A stretch of 64,000 nucleotides of DNA from Quillaja saponaria (GCA_029379385.1 CM055617.1:9176001-9240000); one strand, 5' to 3'. Positions 11,501 to 29,477 are shown, counted from the first letter of the stretch. Notes: generated by a model from the letters alone, not told the origin. Program-made: numbers and translations.

Positions 11501-14194
11501 AGATTCAACGCTTGGACCTCCTAAATAGGCAAGGATAACGGTTGCCGCTAGACACTCAAGGGTCTTGGCACCAATATTAGTGTTCACATTAACTGAACAT
11601 AGTACTACTAGGAAAAACAGCAATTCGTCACTAATTGTTGTCTTCTTAGGGAACATAGTACTTGGACAATTCTTTAATGAACTTCTACTTTACTTATAGA
11701 TAAGTACAAACATCAATGTGCTTCATCAGTAAGAGAATACAACTCCATATTTTGAGAAATCAATGAAACCGATTGTACTTATATGGAACAAAGATGCCTA
11801 TCAATTTGTTGTTTCTGATCCCTCACGTTTGTGTCGAAGATATTTCAGTTAGAAACAGAAACACAAAATCTTCTCACTTAAAAATTGGGTTCCCAGACTT
11901 GACATCAACAAAAGGATTTGTCATGCAACACTCAGAGCCGACACTGATATTTGCCGTCCATAGCCCCAGGAAAGGAAACATAGAAAAGAGGAGGGAAAGA
12001 AAAAGGAAAAGGACACTATACATATTGCATAATCCCCTTGATTTTGCTCCTGACCTTCTCATGCGCAGATCTGATGCACATTAACACATCATAATACACG
12101 ATTCCCTTTTGTATCAGCACTTAGACTCTGATTCAATTCACCAGATGCTATAAAAGAAAATGTTGGAAGGAAATCTACTCATTATTGCAATATATTTCTG
12201 TTTAACACATTGTTTTTTCATATAAATCAATAACTCATATTATGCCAAGTCTATGAGGATATATTCATGAGGTTGACACATAGGGCACTTACAGAGAAAA
12301 TCTCTTCTTCGCCTTGGAGATATCCAAGGTCTAAATTTATTAGAGCTATTAGATAAAATCTCATATAAACTGAGGATCGTAACAAAGTCATCAAAAAGCT
12401 GATTTACCCTTTCTCTTCGCTTTCATGATAGTACAGCAGTCAATGAAACCAAGAAGAAACAACCCAGAAACTGTTGATATTACAATTTCAACTATTTTCT
12501 TTATCTTTTTCCTCCTCCTTGCATCTGCAACTATAGCTGAACAACCAAAACTAGTCAAAATGAAGCCCTTTGTTTCATAAAATACATAATATTAATATAT
12601 TAACTATTAAGGTAAGAAAACTAAATTGATCATAACATGTTCATTCAAGTAAAGTTTGAATTCACAGTATGGAATATATTTTGATTAGTTTATAAGTTAT
12701 AGTTGAAACAACAGATGAAATCAGTATCACCTATATAGCAGGAAGCTTTAAGCAGTGAAAGAACAAAAATTTTGAGGTTCATTTCTCTGTATTTTATGTT
12801 GGGAAGAATCCTAAAATGTCAGTCAAGAGACAAACATATACAAAGAAAAAATCCATAATTGAATTTGATATCTTGTATTAACAACAAAAGAAGAGATAAA
12901 AGCTAGTCCATACCTAGTTCAGCTCGAGCCATTCGTATGTAGATTTCTTCTCCACCTCTAGGAAAATTTCTCATATCCATCAAATCACCACACCATGTTA
13001 GACAAGTGCTCCCATTTCCAAAGATATTTAAGGTAGTATATGCCACACAAGAACAGTTCTTGAAACACTCTGCCTCACAATCATTGGGGCTTACCTTCCG
13101 ATTAATCGACAACTGTGAATTGTCTGGAAGTTTGAGTCCTTCAAACTTTAGAAAGCCATCCCCATTCTTGCAATCAACCTTCCAGTTCCTTTTACACCCC
13201 CCAGAGGTGTCTATCACATTCCAATCATCTGGTGACAGTGGTGAAAACCCACTCAAACACCGGCAAATTGGATCATCCACATAGCAACTCCCATAAGGCC
13301 CACATTTTCCATACTTGTCACATTCGTCTCTCTGGAGATCTTCCATTGTTACCCACTCATTGCTATGGTTTCTCCATGTAAGAAATTGAATTAAACCCTG
13401 ATGGTCCACAGAGAGCCTCAGGAGAGTAGACTTAACAATGGTTTTAAAACCATAGGAAATTTCTTCAGCATTTGACTTAAAAAATGATTCATAAATTGGA
13501 TGCACCTCAGCTCACTGATGCCACTAAACTTAAACCCATCCCATGGCTCCCACCGGTACTCCTTGTCTAATCCTTTATGTAGGGCTAACTGTGGAGACCC
13601 AAGGTGTTCCAAGGTAAATGTGAAATCTCTAGCAGATGGGTCATCATCAGACTTCCAGGATGTCAAATTTCAGCCTAAACCTGTCCTGAAATTCCACCCC
13701 CGCTTCATCACAGGTAACATCGTATTACATGGATAATCAAAACTCTGCCAGAGGTAACCTTCTGAATCATTACCATCAGCATCTCTCAAAACCAGATTAC
13801 CAGAGTCCAGAATCTTCAATGCCGCAATCCTGGCTGGCCTATTGGGGTTGGCAATCCAGATGATGCACATAGCACTTTCTAGAAAAAGGTGTCCTTCCTT
13901 GGTTATTGATAGTTTTCCTTTATCACATGCGATAGGATTGTTTCAATTAGCCACCCTTACCACTGTGAGAGGAAGATTCTTATACCAAATACCCAAATAC
14001 CTGTGTCTCGAACTCCCCGGTCTGAAAATTTCAAATTCAAATTGATGGTTTGATGAGATCAAGGTCTGATCATCATTTAGAGACTGACCTGCAAACAATG
14101 TGTCTATTGTGCAGACAATTGTGGCAGGTGATATTGTACTCAAGAAAATGTAACAGAATGATATCAACACAAAGAGAACCATTGTTCTTTCCAA
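8563..14194 (-). pseudogene. G-type lectin S-domain receptor-like kinase pseudogene, 7 exons
   Basis: The exon layout matches the intact neighbour: 14194-12914, 12524-12408, 10036-9879, 9765-9555 (211 bp), 9441-9204 (238 bp), 9133-8982 and 8870-8563. Signal peptide, lectin, EGF/PAN (CDKYGKCGPYGSC, CFKNCSCVAYT), membrane span and kinase parts are all recognisable. Lesions seen: TGA at 13945-13943 inside the lectin VANRN motif and TGA at 13672-13670, each explained by CGA to TGA; a net -1 shift near 13505; an extra C in the SPEYA segment (9118-9122), making exon 6 152 bp; TAG at 8777-8775, probably from CAG; and a net -1 shift near 8680. The catalytic HRD is QRD (codon at 9334-9332). The exon 4 donor is a weak GTTTGG. 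Intron 2 is 2.4 kb and holds a SINE. Three substitution stops make assembly error an insufficient explanation, so this is a real pseudogene. Confidence 0.9.
11426..11585 (-). mobile_element. tRNA-type SINE insertion with 15-bp target-site duplication
   Basis: A 130-bp insert (11441-11570) is flanked by exact direct repeats CCAATATTAGTGTTC at 11426-11440 and 11571-11585. Read on the minus strand it begins GGTGCCAAGACCCTTGAG. It carries a polymerase III B-box-like segment, CGTTGAATCTCC, and ends in an A-rich tail (AAAAGAAAAAAAG), as tRNA-derived SINEs do. A plausible A-box region is CTAGCGGCAACCG. It lies in intron 2 of the receptor kinase pseudogene, in the same orientation as that gene. The family is not identified. 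The perfect duplication suggests a fairly recent insertion. Confidence 0.78.
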
Positions 14195-14661
14195 TCAGTT
14201 CTACTGAAACAGAACCAAATGAGGGAGGTTTGTTGGGTCTTGAACGGGTAACTAAGAGTCCAGGCTAAAGAGCCAGCTGAAAGTTATGTGTTTAATATCT
14301 TGATTTGTAAATGTAATAAATGCAAGCAGACATCTCTTCTAAACAGTTTGTTCCATATAGTAATGGGTTAACTCTTTTGAATGAAAGCAGGGGCCTTTTG
14401 CTTTAGATACCAGGAGAAAATCTTGTGATGAACTCGAAATTATAGTCCATAAATGCTCTCTTCATGCAATGGGTCCACCACCAAACTTTGCTGGCAAGTT
14501 TAAAGTGCTTCTATATCCAAGAAAAAAATGAATGTTCTTTTTTAAAAGAAAGAACTATGGCCTTGGTAGATAAACTGAGGAGAATGAGAAGAGGAAGTCT
14601 GTGTTTAAGCCATAATACGCTATTTAAGAGAATTTTTAAGTAATTAGAGAACTTGCCTAAG

Positions 14662-14940
14662 CTATTTGAGAGAGAAAATCATACTGAATCCATTAGGAGC
14701 TAAGAAATTTTCGTTTGATAGTTGAAAAGGTGCAGCTATAGATGGTAGAAATTTACCATCGGTATGTGCAAGGTTGCATATCGTACAAACAACAATATCC
14801 TGGGCTTTTGCCACCGGAAGGTAATGATGGTAAATTGGTGCTTGTGAAGTTATGAAGAAATTTATGGCAAGAAGAAAAAGAAAAAGGCAAAGGTTAGAAG
14901 AAATTAAGGCCCACCATTGACTCCAACATGCTCTTGCCAA
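14662..14940 (-). pseudogene. Possible decayed N-terminal fragment of an S-domain receptor
   Basis: A 92-codon frame starts with a short polar stretch, then a strongly hydrophobic run (LFLFLLAINFF) like a signal peptide. It is followed by a stretch (TDGKFLPSIAAPFQL..FLAPNG) that can be lined up loosely with the lectin start seen in the neighbours (DGQxLISSGxxFxLGFFSPG). It lies just upstream of the pseudogene on the same strand, where a remnant of another tandem copy would be expected. Similarity is weak and stops after about 90 residues. It could equally be a chance frame or a small secreted peptide. Confidence 0.22.
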
Positions 14941-16268
14941 TTCATGAGACTTTAATGCGAATCCCAGCTTCAGAGTTTTAGAGTACTTTCTGTGGAAGTA
15001 CCAGACTATACATGACAGCCAAGTGAGAGTCTATCATTGTTGGTTTCAACTTGTCTTTTCATATGCTCATGCTTACAAATGTCACATAATTATCAAAGCC
15101 ATTCAGGCACTTTCTGTATTTGGAATTATGTGAAAAAAGAAAAAAAAGTACTCATCTTTTTCCAAAAAAAATAGCCAAACCAAAGAGAATGCAGTCTAAT
15201 CCTGAGTTGGAAGAGACAGAGAGAGCACCTTGCTTGGCATCTGAATTTGTGAATGAACACCCTCTAAAATCTTCTACATTCTGGGTAAAGTTTCCCAGAA
15301 AATTGAGCCTCCTCTCTGGTGGGTAAACATCCAACAGAAACCAATTTGAAAATTTTCATTTGCCCAATTAACAATGCAAAGCCATTACTTTTTGTGCCAA
15401 TTAATCACAACCATCAAATTTCAGAAATTGTATTACCCAATTATTCAAACCCACCCTCTGCAATCCCATTACCAGAAAGAAGACAACAGTAGCTACAGAA
15501 CCAAATTGAAGTAATTCTAGGTCTGCCTCCTGATTGCGATACTAATGCTAATACGCTCAATGCCGTTGCTTGGAAAATTGATGAGCAAGTTTAGAGGAGA
15601 AGATGAGATAGTCCACCTTCATCAGCCCTTCGCGCCAAGGTCCCAAGAGTATTTTAAAGCCTCTTGTCCTCTATCACTGGGGAATTTTGAGAGAACCATA
15701 AAATAAAAAATAAAATAAATGAAAAGAGAGAATGGAAAATATATTTTCCTAGTTGATTTGAGAAAATTTTAAATTTATTTAACTAATTTGTGTGGATTAG
15801 CCTAGTAGTCAAGAAGATATGATTCTGGTTTGAAATTATAATTTTTCTAATTTTATTTTAGTAACTGACAGTAAAAAAGTGATTAGTCAACTTATTTGAT
15901 ACACCAAACTAAAAATAAAAAACTAATTTATCGATAAGGTCTTCAAATTTGAAGGAAATAATAAGGCATAATTTTTTGTTTGGAAATTGAAGAAAAATAA
16001 TAGGAGAGAATGTTGTATTACATAATATATAGTTATACCCTTACAATATTTTATTTAAATATTAATATATATTAATAAAAATAATAGGGTACTCTCTCTA
16101 AATTTTCCAAATTTAGAGCAATTAAAAAAATAGACTTTGGAGTGGTACATCACATGAGCACTCCATTTCCTCTCTTTCCTTAAAAGCAAAACTCTTGAAC
16201 AAAACTTTTAAACGAAATAAAAAAATACGTACCTCTTATCTCATTTTCTCTATTTCTATTTTCCTCTA

Positions 16269-16364
16269 TTCAAATGGGTCCTAATTGTTAATTGTTTGAA
16301 CTATAATATAAAGAAAAATATTCAAATGGGGCCTAATTGTTAATTGTTTCAACTATAATATAAA
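16269..16364. repeat. Two-copy tandem repeat, 52-bp period
   Basis: TTCAAATGGG(T/G)CCTAATTG continuing to an AACTATAATATAAA end occurs at 16269-16312 and again at 16321-16364. The two copies are nearly identical, which fits a recent local duplication by slippage or unequal exchange. It lies in intergenic DNA. Confidence 0.8.
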
Positions 16365-17351
16365 CATGATTAATATAAATACTATGTCCAAAAAAAAAAA
16401 ACCTACTTTTCAGCTTTGAATAGTACTAAAATGGGGTTTTTTTTTTGAAAGAGCCACCTCACTAAAAGGAATTCATTCATTTTGGCATTTTAATTCAACC
16501 TACCTCTAGGTTCAAGAAAGAAGTTTTATCCCTTCCGCTAAACTTAGCTTATTACATTAATAACACTTAGTAATTCTCATATTAATTTAGTGAAAACTTA
16601 TATCCCAATATTAAATGTCTCCTAATTTTAAGAAGTCTTTGCCAACTTTGTCCACAACCTGTATTAGTCTGTATGGATTTCATTTTTCCTGATAAAGATG
16701 CTAATTTTTATTTTTCCTTTATTCAAGTTTTGCAGTTACATGAACTTCCCGTTATTTTTTGTAATTTATAGAACAATCTATCCTGTTTGTTTTAGATCAT
16801 AGCACTTTGTTGAGCAATGAAATAGGATGAAAATTAATTTGTGGGATATCCAAACAAAGCCGAAGTTCTTTTCTTCCAATGACCCAACTCCTTTCATTCA
16901 TACAAGACTACTATTTTCCAAATGTGGGAACTAATAAGTATTCTGAAAGAATCCTTTTTACTCAACGATTTTCCATAAACCATCTCAGACCAAAGAGGTC
17001 TATAATTAAGGCTATACATGTTTAAATAATCCTTTTTATGACTTACTGTCTAATGGACTCGCTATAATCTAAAAGTTAAGTGCACTGACCATATCTGAAT
17101 TTGAGAAACCATGGACACTGCAACCGCAAGATATTGTGAACTGTGACCGCATAATTGAAGTTCGTAGTTCATGGAAAATTATACAAGATGTAAACATTAT
17201 GAAATAACCTCATTAATAGCTATGACTTAATGAAGATGTCTACAACAGGTTACAACACAAAAAGACTAAGTAGGCAGCAACTTTCAGAAGAAGGAAAATT
17301 TACAAAGCTCTTTTTCTTTGTGAAATATACATTATGCTAAATGAAGCTTCC

Positions 17352-22879
<5,528 letters not shown>

Positions 22880-24413
22880 TTTTCGCAGACTGAAGTGAGA
22901 CTTGTTTGTGTAAGACTGGAAGCAAATGAGGAATTTGGTGTCTTCATGTTGAAGACATAGTTGGGTTAGTTTGATAGGTAGAAAGGAAAGCAGAGGATAT
23001 TGACTTAGCCTTCGTTTTCTCTGTATTTTCTTGGCCTCCCTTGTTTCTTCTTTAAAAAATTAAACCTGCTTTTGAAAAAGAAAATATGTAAAACAGTAAA
23101 AATGAATATTTTTTTTGTTTTTTCTGTTTTTTGTTTTTTTAGCTACTTGATATTTACACTTCTTTCAGGTGAGCAAAAATGAAAGATAGTCCCCCAATTT
23201 GAGGGCTTTTCGACCTCTTGAAGGGCGCTTCTTAAATTTATTTTAGATTAATTGTGATTGGTTGATTTTTACATCTCTTGCTTTATCACGTGGATTATTT
23301 GACTCGTAAACATTTAATTGAGCAACGTACAATTTGAATGGAAGGTCAAGAAAAAATTTCAATTTTAAACCAATAATCTCAACTTTCACGTTCATATTGT
23401 CTTTAAAGCCCAAAACAATAATTCAAGGACTTGTTCATGAAGTTTGAAAAATATTTTGTAAATAAAATGCAATTCCAAAATGAAGTTTACATTTTTTTTT
23501 TTTTTTTTTTTTGAAGAGTCACAACTCACATGTTGTGTCAATAGAGGCTGTTTTATAAATAGATAAAATCTGATTTTAACTAACTAATTTAGATGATAAA
23601 TGTTTGGTTAGAGATTTGTTATATTATAAATTGATTATTTTCTATATTTTTTTATTATAACTAAAAAATTTTAAAATAAAGATTTAATATTTATTTTTTT
23701 TCTATTTATAAAGATTTCATCAAGTAAAAAACTATAAAATCCCATTCTTACAAATGACACACCAATACCCCTAAAACACAATCTGATAATTCATACAAAC
23801 AATAAAGAAAAGTTCATACGGTTGGTTTGCTGAGGCCGCTTCAAAGACAGGATCTAACAACCAATATATTGGGGTAAATGGCATCTTAGCTTAATTCTTA
23901 TACAAATTTCAAACATTAGACTTCTACTCTATTTTCACAGTTAAATTGTCAAGCTTAGTTATGAATTTTAATTTAGCATTAATATTTTATAAAATAAAAA
24001 CTTCAGTCATATTAGTTTTTATTATTTGTTTATCAATATGGAAATTAAAAATAAAAATTAAAAAAACTCAACAAAATCTGGATTTCATATTCAAAACTTA
24101 TGATTAATTTGAAAGAGGATTTATTTCCTCACTCTTCCACTTGCCAAACAGGGACGTCCCCCTTCCATCTGTAGTCTAGCTCGAAAAAACTTCCTCACTT
24201 GTTACATTGCAATTTCAATAATATTATGCATTTGTACTTTTATCAGACTCAATTAACTAGCTAGTGATTTTTGGGTTAATTTTGGAAATTAAAAAGTTTG
24301 AATTGAATTTTTTATTTTATTAATAAAATGTGTCTAGTCAAGCTTAGACGCACTTTGACTAATAACCTGAACCGATTAAAGGCAGCAACCCATTAACGTC
24401 GAGACTAGAAAAT
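22880..24413. other. Intergenic, promoter side of the third receptor kinase; T-tract
   Basis: The first few hundred bases must hold the promoter of the minus-strand gene starting at 22879, but no motif could be singled out with confidence. A 21-base T tract lies at 23492-23512. The rest is AT-rich with no supported coding sequence, up to the Copia LTR. Confidence 0.45.
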
Positions 24414-24653
24414 TGTTGAATGAGATTGTTGTCTATTTCATTCATGCAGTGGTGCTATTTATACAAGTGTAAAGTTGACCTATACCTAAATTTAAACTAC
24501 AATTTAAGTTATGATTAGAAAAATTACAAGACTATAATTGGGAGAATTAAAATAAAATTACATGACTGAAAATAGAGAAATTAAACTTGAGAGTTGACTA
24601 TGAATATAGTCAGATTTTTTACCAAACATTCATGGCATGAATGTAATCTAACA
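24414..24653 (-). repeat. Probable 3' LTR of the Copia element
   Basis: On the minus strand this 240-bp segment starts TGTTAGATTACATTC directly after the purine-rich AATGGGA and ends CAACA, giving the TG..CA ends of an LTR in the correct place after the RNase H remnant. Because no second copy is in the window, the boundaries rest on these end motifs and on position only. Confidence 0.6.
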
Positions 24654-27146
24654 TCCCATTCCCCTATAAAGTTGGAGCATGTATATTGTGAATGCCCAAC
24701 ATAGACTTACGTGAATAGAAATTGATCTTTGTCATGGGGCTTTGTGAACAAATCAGCAATTTAATTGCCACTGAATATAATGGCAAGGCGAATCAACCCA
24801 CTTTGTAGTTTCTCACACGACATGAAATTCAATATTGATGTGTTTGTTCATAGAAAACTGGATTGGCAACAATATGAATTGTGGCATCATTGTCGCAATA
24901 AAGTAGAATTGAAACATGTGAAGATATGCCCAGATCTCATAAAAGATATGATAACCATGTAAGTTCCTAAATAGTGGTTATCATTGCTCTGTATTCATTT
25001 TCTACATAATAGTGTGAAATAGTAGTTTGTTTTTGTCTTCCATGAAATATGACTTGATCCTAAGAAGATACAAATAACCAGTCGTAGAACATCAAGTAGT
25101 ATAGAAACATGGCCAATCAAAATCATAATATAGCCTACGAGATGGAGAAGAGGGATGAAACTAAATGAATTCCTTGTCCAAATGTAGCTTTTAAAAAACA
25201 GAGTAACCATAACATAGCATCGTAATATGGCTTGTGAGGTTAGTGCATGAACTAATTGAGATTGTTAACAGTGTAACAATGTCAGGACAAGTAACTGTAA
25301 GGTAGATTAGGCGTCCAACTAGGTGACAATAAATTGCATAATTTTTGAAAATGTCACCATCAACAGGAGTTAAGTTTAGATTTTTCTCCATATGAGAATT
25401 TGTTGGTCGAGCAGCAGTGAGACCAGAATCTTTTAGAATATTAAGGGTATATTTTGTTGACAAAGATAGAAAGCTTTTATTAAGTGAGCAACTTCGATGC
25501 CTATTAAATATTTGAGAGGGCTCAAATTTTTATGTCAAAGTGATGTTGAAGCATGTTCTTGACTATTTGAATGAGAGAGCTATTTGTTTCTATTATCAAA
25601 ATATCATAAACATAAAGTAGAATAAAGATTGAAGCACCAGATTTGTTATGAAAAAAGTAAATAATGATCACCATGAGATTGGTGGAATCCAAAACTAATA
25701 AGAGCTAAAGAAAATTTGGGAAACCAATTGATAGAGGCCTGCTTGAGTCTATATTTATTTAAAAGAGAAATATAATTCTCTCCCTTTTGATGATATCCAG
25801 GCTGGAGATTCATGAATACTTCCTCATTTAATTCATTGTGTAAAAATGTATTGTGGACATCAAGTTGATGAAGGAGGTAGTCTTTTATGGCAGCAAGGGC
25901 AATGAGTACTCAAACAGTTACCAACTTTGCAAGTGAAGCAAAAATATAATGCTAGTCAATTCCTTCAACCTGTGTATAACCCTTAGCAATAAGCCGAGCT
26001 TTATATCTTTCAATATTACCATCAAAGTGACATTTACTGTTAAAGACCCATAGAGAAAAAAAGGTTTTTGCTAGGTGGCAGCAGCACAATTGACCTCTTA
26101 TTTTGAGTAAGGACATTCATCTTAGCTTTCATGGCTTCAAACCATTATGAAAATTTAATAGCTTAAGAGAAACTCTATGGTCCATTAGTAGCATATAAAG
26201 AAGCAAGAAAAGACTAATGATATTTAAAAAAGTTTACATAAGAGAGATATTGAGATAAAGGATGAGAATGACTAGGACCATCAAGCGAATGATGTATTGG
26301 AACATAAGTAGTAGAGAAATTATAATCCTTAAGATAAGTGGGAACTTTGGGATGTCAAATTTTTTTTTTTTTCGAGTTGTTGAAATACAAAGTGCTTGAT
26401 TGGTAGAAGTTGGAACACTAATACTGGTAATGTCAGATGCTTGTTGAGTTGGAGAATTTAGTGTAGGAGAATTAATGGGAGTGGTAGAAGGAGTGGAATT
26501 ATCTGATGCAGTGGTAGGTGGTTGAGGTGTGTACCTAGATTAAAAACGGGAATGGAGAAACTGTTTGAGACAAAGAGAGGTTATTACATAGTGTCATTTA
26601 GATCAGGAACCAGAAGAGCGGAAATAGCTTGGGTAGTCTTCATCTATATAGCTTGACAATAAAAAATATTTTCATGGAAAATAACATCATGAGAAGTGTA
26701 AACTTAATTGTGAAGTATGAAGATAAAAAAAATTGGTATACTTTTTGACTAAAAGGATACCCAATGAAAACTTCTAGGGATACATGATGGCCAAATTTGT
26801 GTTTAATAGAACGGTTTAGTCTATAACATAAACGCTCGAAGACACTGTAAACGAGAGTAAAACTATGCTTTCTGAAAAAAGTACTTCAAATGGGGTTTTA
26901 TCTTTGAGAACTTTAGTAAAAAATCATTGATAAGATATGCAGCTGTCAAAACCTATCACACACCCTAAAATTGGAGAGGTAGTTTTGCTTGAAATCATAT
27001 ATTCCGAACTAATGTTTAGAAGATGAAAATGTTTACATTCTACAATGCCATTTTGTTAAGGGTGGCACTACAACTTGTTTGGAGAAGAACACCAAGAGAG
27101 TTTAAAAATTCTCTTGTAGGGCAATTTAAAAACTCAATACCATTAT

Positions 27147-27934
27147 CAGTGGTGGGGTCAGGAATTTTTTGAGTAGGGTAATATATATATAAGTTTATAA
27201 CTGATGTAGAACTAAATAATTTTGAATTCAATAATTTAAAATTCGGTGTAGAACTAATTAATTTTAAACTTTATGTATCAATAGTTAATTCTAAACTGGT
27301 TAATAGTTATAGATCTAGTTTATTGTATTTTATTTTATAAAACCAATTGTTTTACTCTAAAAATTCAAACTAAATACTAATTTAATTTTATGTTCAATTT
27401 CATCTGATATTGTTTAGTAATTTATCAATATGTAGATTTTCTATATTATTTTAAAATGTAAAATAAATTGAAGTTTAGTGGTGGAATGCTTATTTTGATT
27501 TAGTTAGAAATGAACCTATTAGAAACCACTTCGACATGTTAATTAAATAACTTAAATACATAGGAGTTGTTAACAAATTACAAAACTATATCTTACTATC
27601 AAATAAAATAAGTAAATGAAATCTACATTTCAAAAAATTCAAACTAAATACTAATTTAATTTTATGCATATTATAATTATAATTCATATATTTTCAAAAA
27701 TTTGTTCTTACTTAATATTAGCCAAAGATATTAATATTTAATTAGCTTACTTTATTTTGTTAAAATCAATTGGGTCAATATATGTTTCTTTTAAATTTTG
27801 TGGGGTCATTGTAAAATTTTTCTTTCAAATTTAATAAATGCATACTAATTAATTATATAAAAAATATTTTTGAAACTTAAGTGGGTCTAATTGAGTGGGG
27901 TAATTGACCCTACTCAACTCAGTGTGGCTCACTG
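27147..27934. mobile_element. Non-autonomous hAT-like element nested in Copia integrase
   Basis: A 788-bp AT-rich block interrupts the Copia integrase reading frame exactly between the codons before and after the catalytic Asp-Asn-Gly motif. Both ends begin CAGTG when read inward (CAGTGGTGGGGTCAGGAATT on the left, CAGTGAGCCACACTGAG on the right). Both carry a subterminal TTGAGTAGGGT, in keeping with degenerate terminal inverted repeats. CAGTGGYGG-type ends are common in plant hAT families. The flanks share only ATTAT rather than a clean 8-bp duplication. No transposase frame is present. Confidence 0.6.
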
Positions 27935-28200
27935 ATTATTACCGCATCAAATTTGACGTATTTTTGTATTAAATTGAGATTTTGTCATCGCAAAAAAATG
28001 ACAAATGAAGGAAATGATTTCAGGTTTGATAAAACTCATGCATAGTATAAGCAAAATCATGAGCACAGTTAAAAAAATATCAAGTACTACATAATGATGA
28101 AATTTGATATGATTGGGAGACATCAAAATGAACCAAATCAAAACAAACAACAATATAAAAATGATAAACGAAAATATTTTGCAAATGGGCATGTGGTGTA

Positions 28201-29477
28201 AGTGCATTTAGGAGAAATTAAAATTTTACAATTTAATATTTTGAAGTTTGAATCCAATGAGAATGCAGGATGGCCTAATCGCCGTGCCTTAAATCAAAAG
28301 AAGGTTGTTAAGAAATAAAGTCCACACGCACTTTACCTAGTCCAATCACACACTTTGTTTGTGGGGCTTGAAAAATATAATAATCGGAAGGAAAATTACA
28401 CAACAATTATATAATTTTGTAATTTTGCAAATAGAAAGCAGATGAAATTTGAAGTCAATGAAATATAAAACACCCTTTAAAGAGAGATTAGATGTTGGAC
28501 TAACAACATCAATACTAGATATAAAAACTTTGTTGGCATTGAGTAATTGTATTGGAAGAGAAAAAATAGATGAATAAATTAGAATTAAATACGATATTAT
28601 TTGAGCAACTAGAATTGATGACGCAAGTAGAATTAGAAAATGAAAAAAAAAAAGTGAATGACAACTCCAACAAAATGATCTAAATGATTGGTATTACCCG
28701 ATGAAGAAAAGTAGTTGCTGAATTTGTTTAGAATCAAAGTACAAGGCACATGGCATTTGTGTAGAATCTAGCTGAAAGACTGGCTAACCCTTTTAGGGTC
28801 AAACTGAAATTATTTAATCAATATGTACAACAGAAGTTTTTTTTTTTTTTTTTTTGTTCTTGTTGACCTGACAGAAGGGTTTTTTAATTGTTAATGATGG
28901 ATGCAATTTAACCAATTCCGTAGAAAAATTTAAATTGTATTAAAATTTGGGATAAAATTCTCATATAATTATCAATCATAAACATTCAATATGTTATCTA
29001 AGAATCTAATGCTTCTCTTGACCTACGGTAAGGAGGTAGAGCAACTTCTAGGGTTGTGTAAGGAGGGATTGAAAGATAAAACTCTTGCTAATCATCCAAG
29101 GGTTCAATCTAAGGAGGAATGAAATTTTAATGGATTTAAATATAATACTTATACGAATTAAACTAATAACTGACTAAAGAATCTAAGATTTATAGGGACT
29201 GAGTTTCTTCATTTCAGACACAAATATAATCAAAAGTCAAAATTAGAGGCTATTCTAACCTTGACTCAGGCATTCGTAGTTTCTTTATTTTTTGTCTTAG
29301 TGCTGAATAACATGAAATATATGAAAAGTATTTATAAATGCTTTGACAATGTATACAGGAATAAAAAATTATAATTGGTTTTATGAGGCAAAATTGTAGT
29401 CTATACAAAATGCTTAATGTTCTATTAAGTGAAAAATAGAAACATAATTCAGAAGAAAAGGAAAACAGATAATGATG
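28201..29477. other. Intergenic, no gene supported
   Basis: AT-rich DNA between the Copia remnant and the stop codon of the fourth receptor kinase. It has a 19-base T tract at 28837-28855. It may hold decayed 5' Copia sequence (gag or LTR), but nothing recognisable remains. The right end probably includes the receptor kinase 3' untranslated region. Confidence 0.45.

Larger units (their letters stand above)
14195..17351. other. Intergenic between two receptor kinase copies
   Basis: AT-rich DNA holding the presumed promoter of the pseudogene on its left, a possible S-domain remnant at 14662-14940 and a two-copy short tandem repeat near 16.3 kb (both listed separately). The rest shows no supported gene. 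Frames at 15120-15334 overlap each other on opposite strands and look like chance. Confidence 0.45.
24414..28200 (-). mobile_element. Degenerate Ty1/Copia LTR retrotransposon, 5'-truncated
   Basis: Read on the minus strand, pol pieces appear in Copia order. Integrase core lies at about 28200-27935 (SQFNTKI) and continues as DNGIEFLN near 27160-27040 after an interruption. The integrase end carries FGHHVSLEVFIGYPFSQK near 26800-26740. Reverse transcriptase includes YVYDILII, a changed YVDD box, near 25600. The late RT/RNase H part has LVGRLIYLTVTCPDI near 25350-25290 and NKHINIEFH near 24850. A polypurine-like AATGGGA precedes a 3' LTR. The frame is broken many times, so the element is dead. 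No gag, primer-binding site or 5' LTR was found to the right. It separates two receptor kinase copies. Confidence 0.88.

Noticed and set aside
11432..11656. 74-codon minus-strand frame
   Set aside because: It is a chance frame running through the SINE and its flank.
11773..12084. 103-codon plus-strand frame
   Set aside because: It lies inside intron 2 of the receptor kinase pseudogene, overlaps an opposite-strand frame and has low-complexity basic repeats; no domain was seen.
15120..15334. Two overlapping frames on opposite strands
   Set aside because: No similarity to known proteins and no start or splice support.
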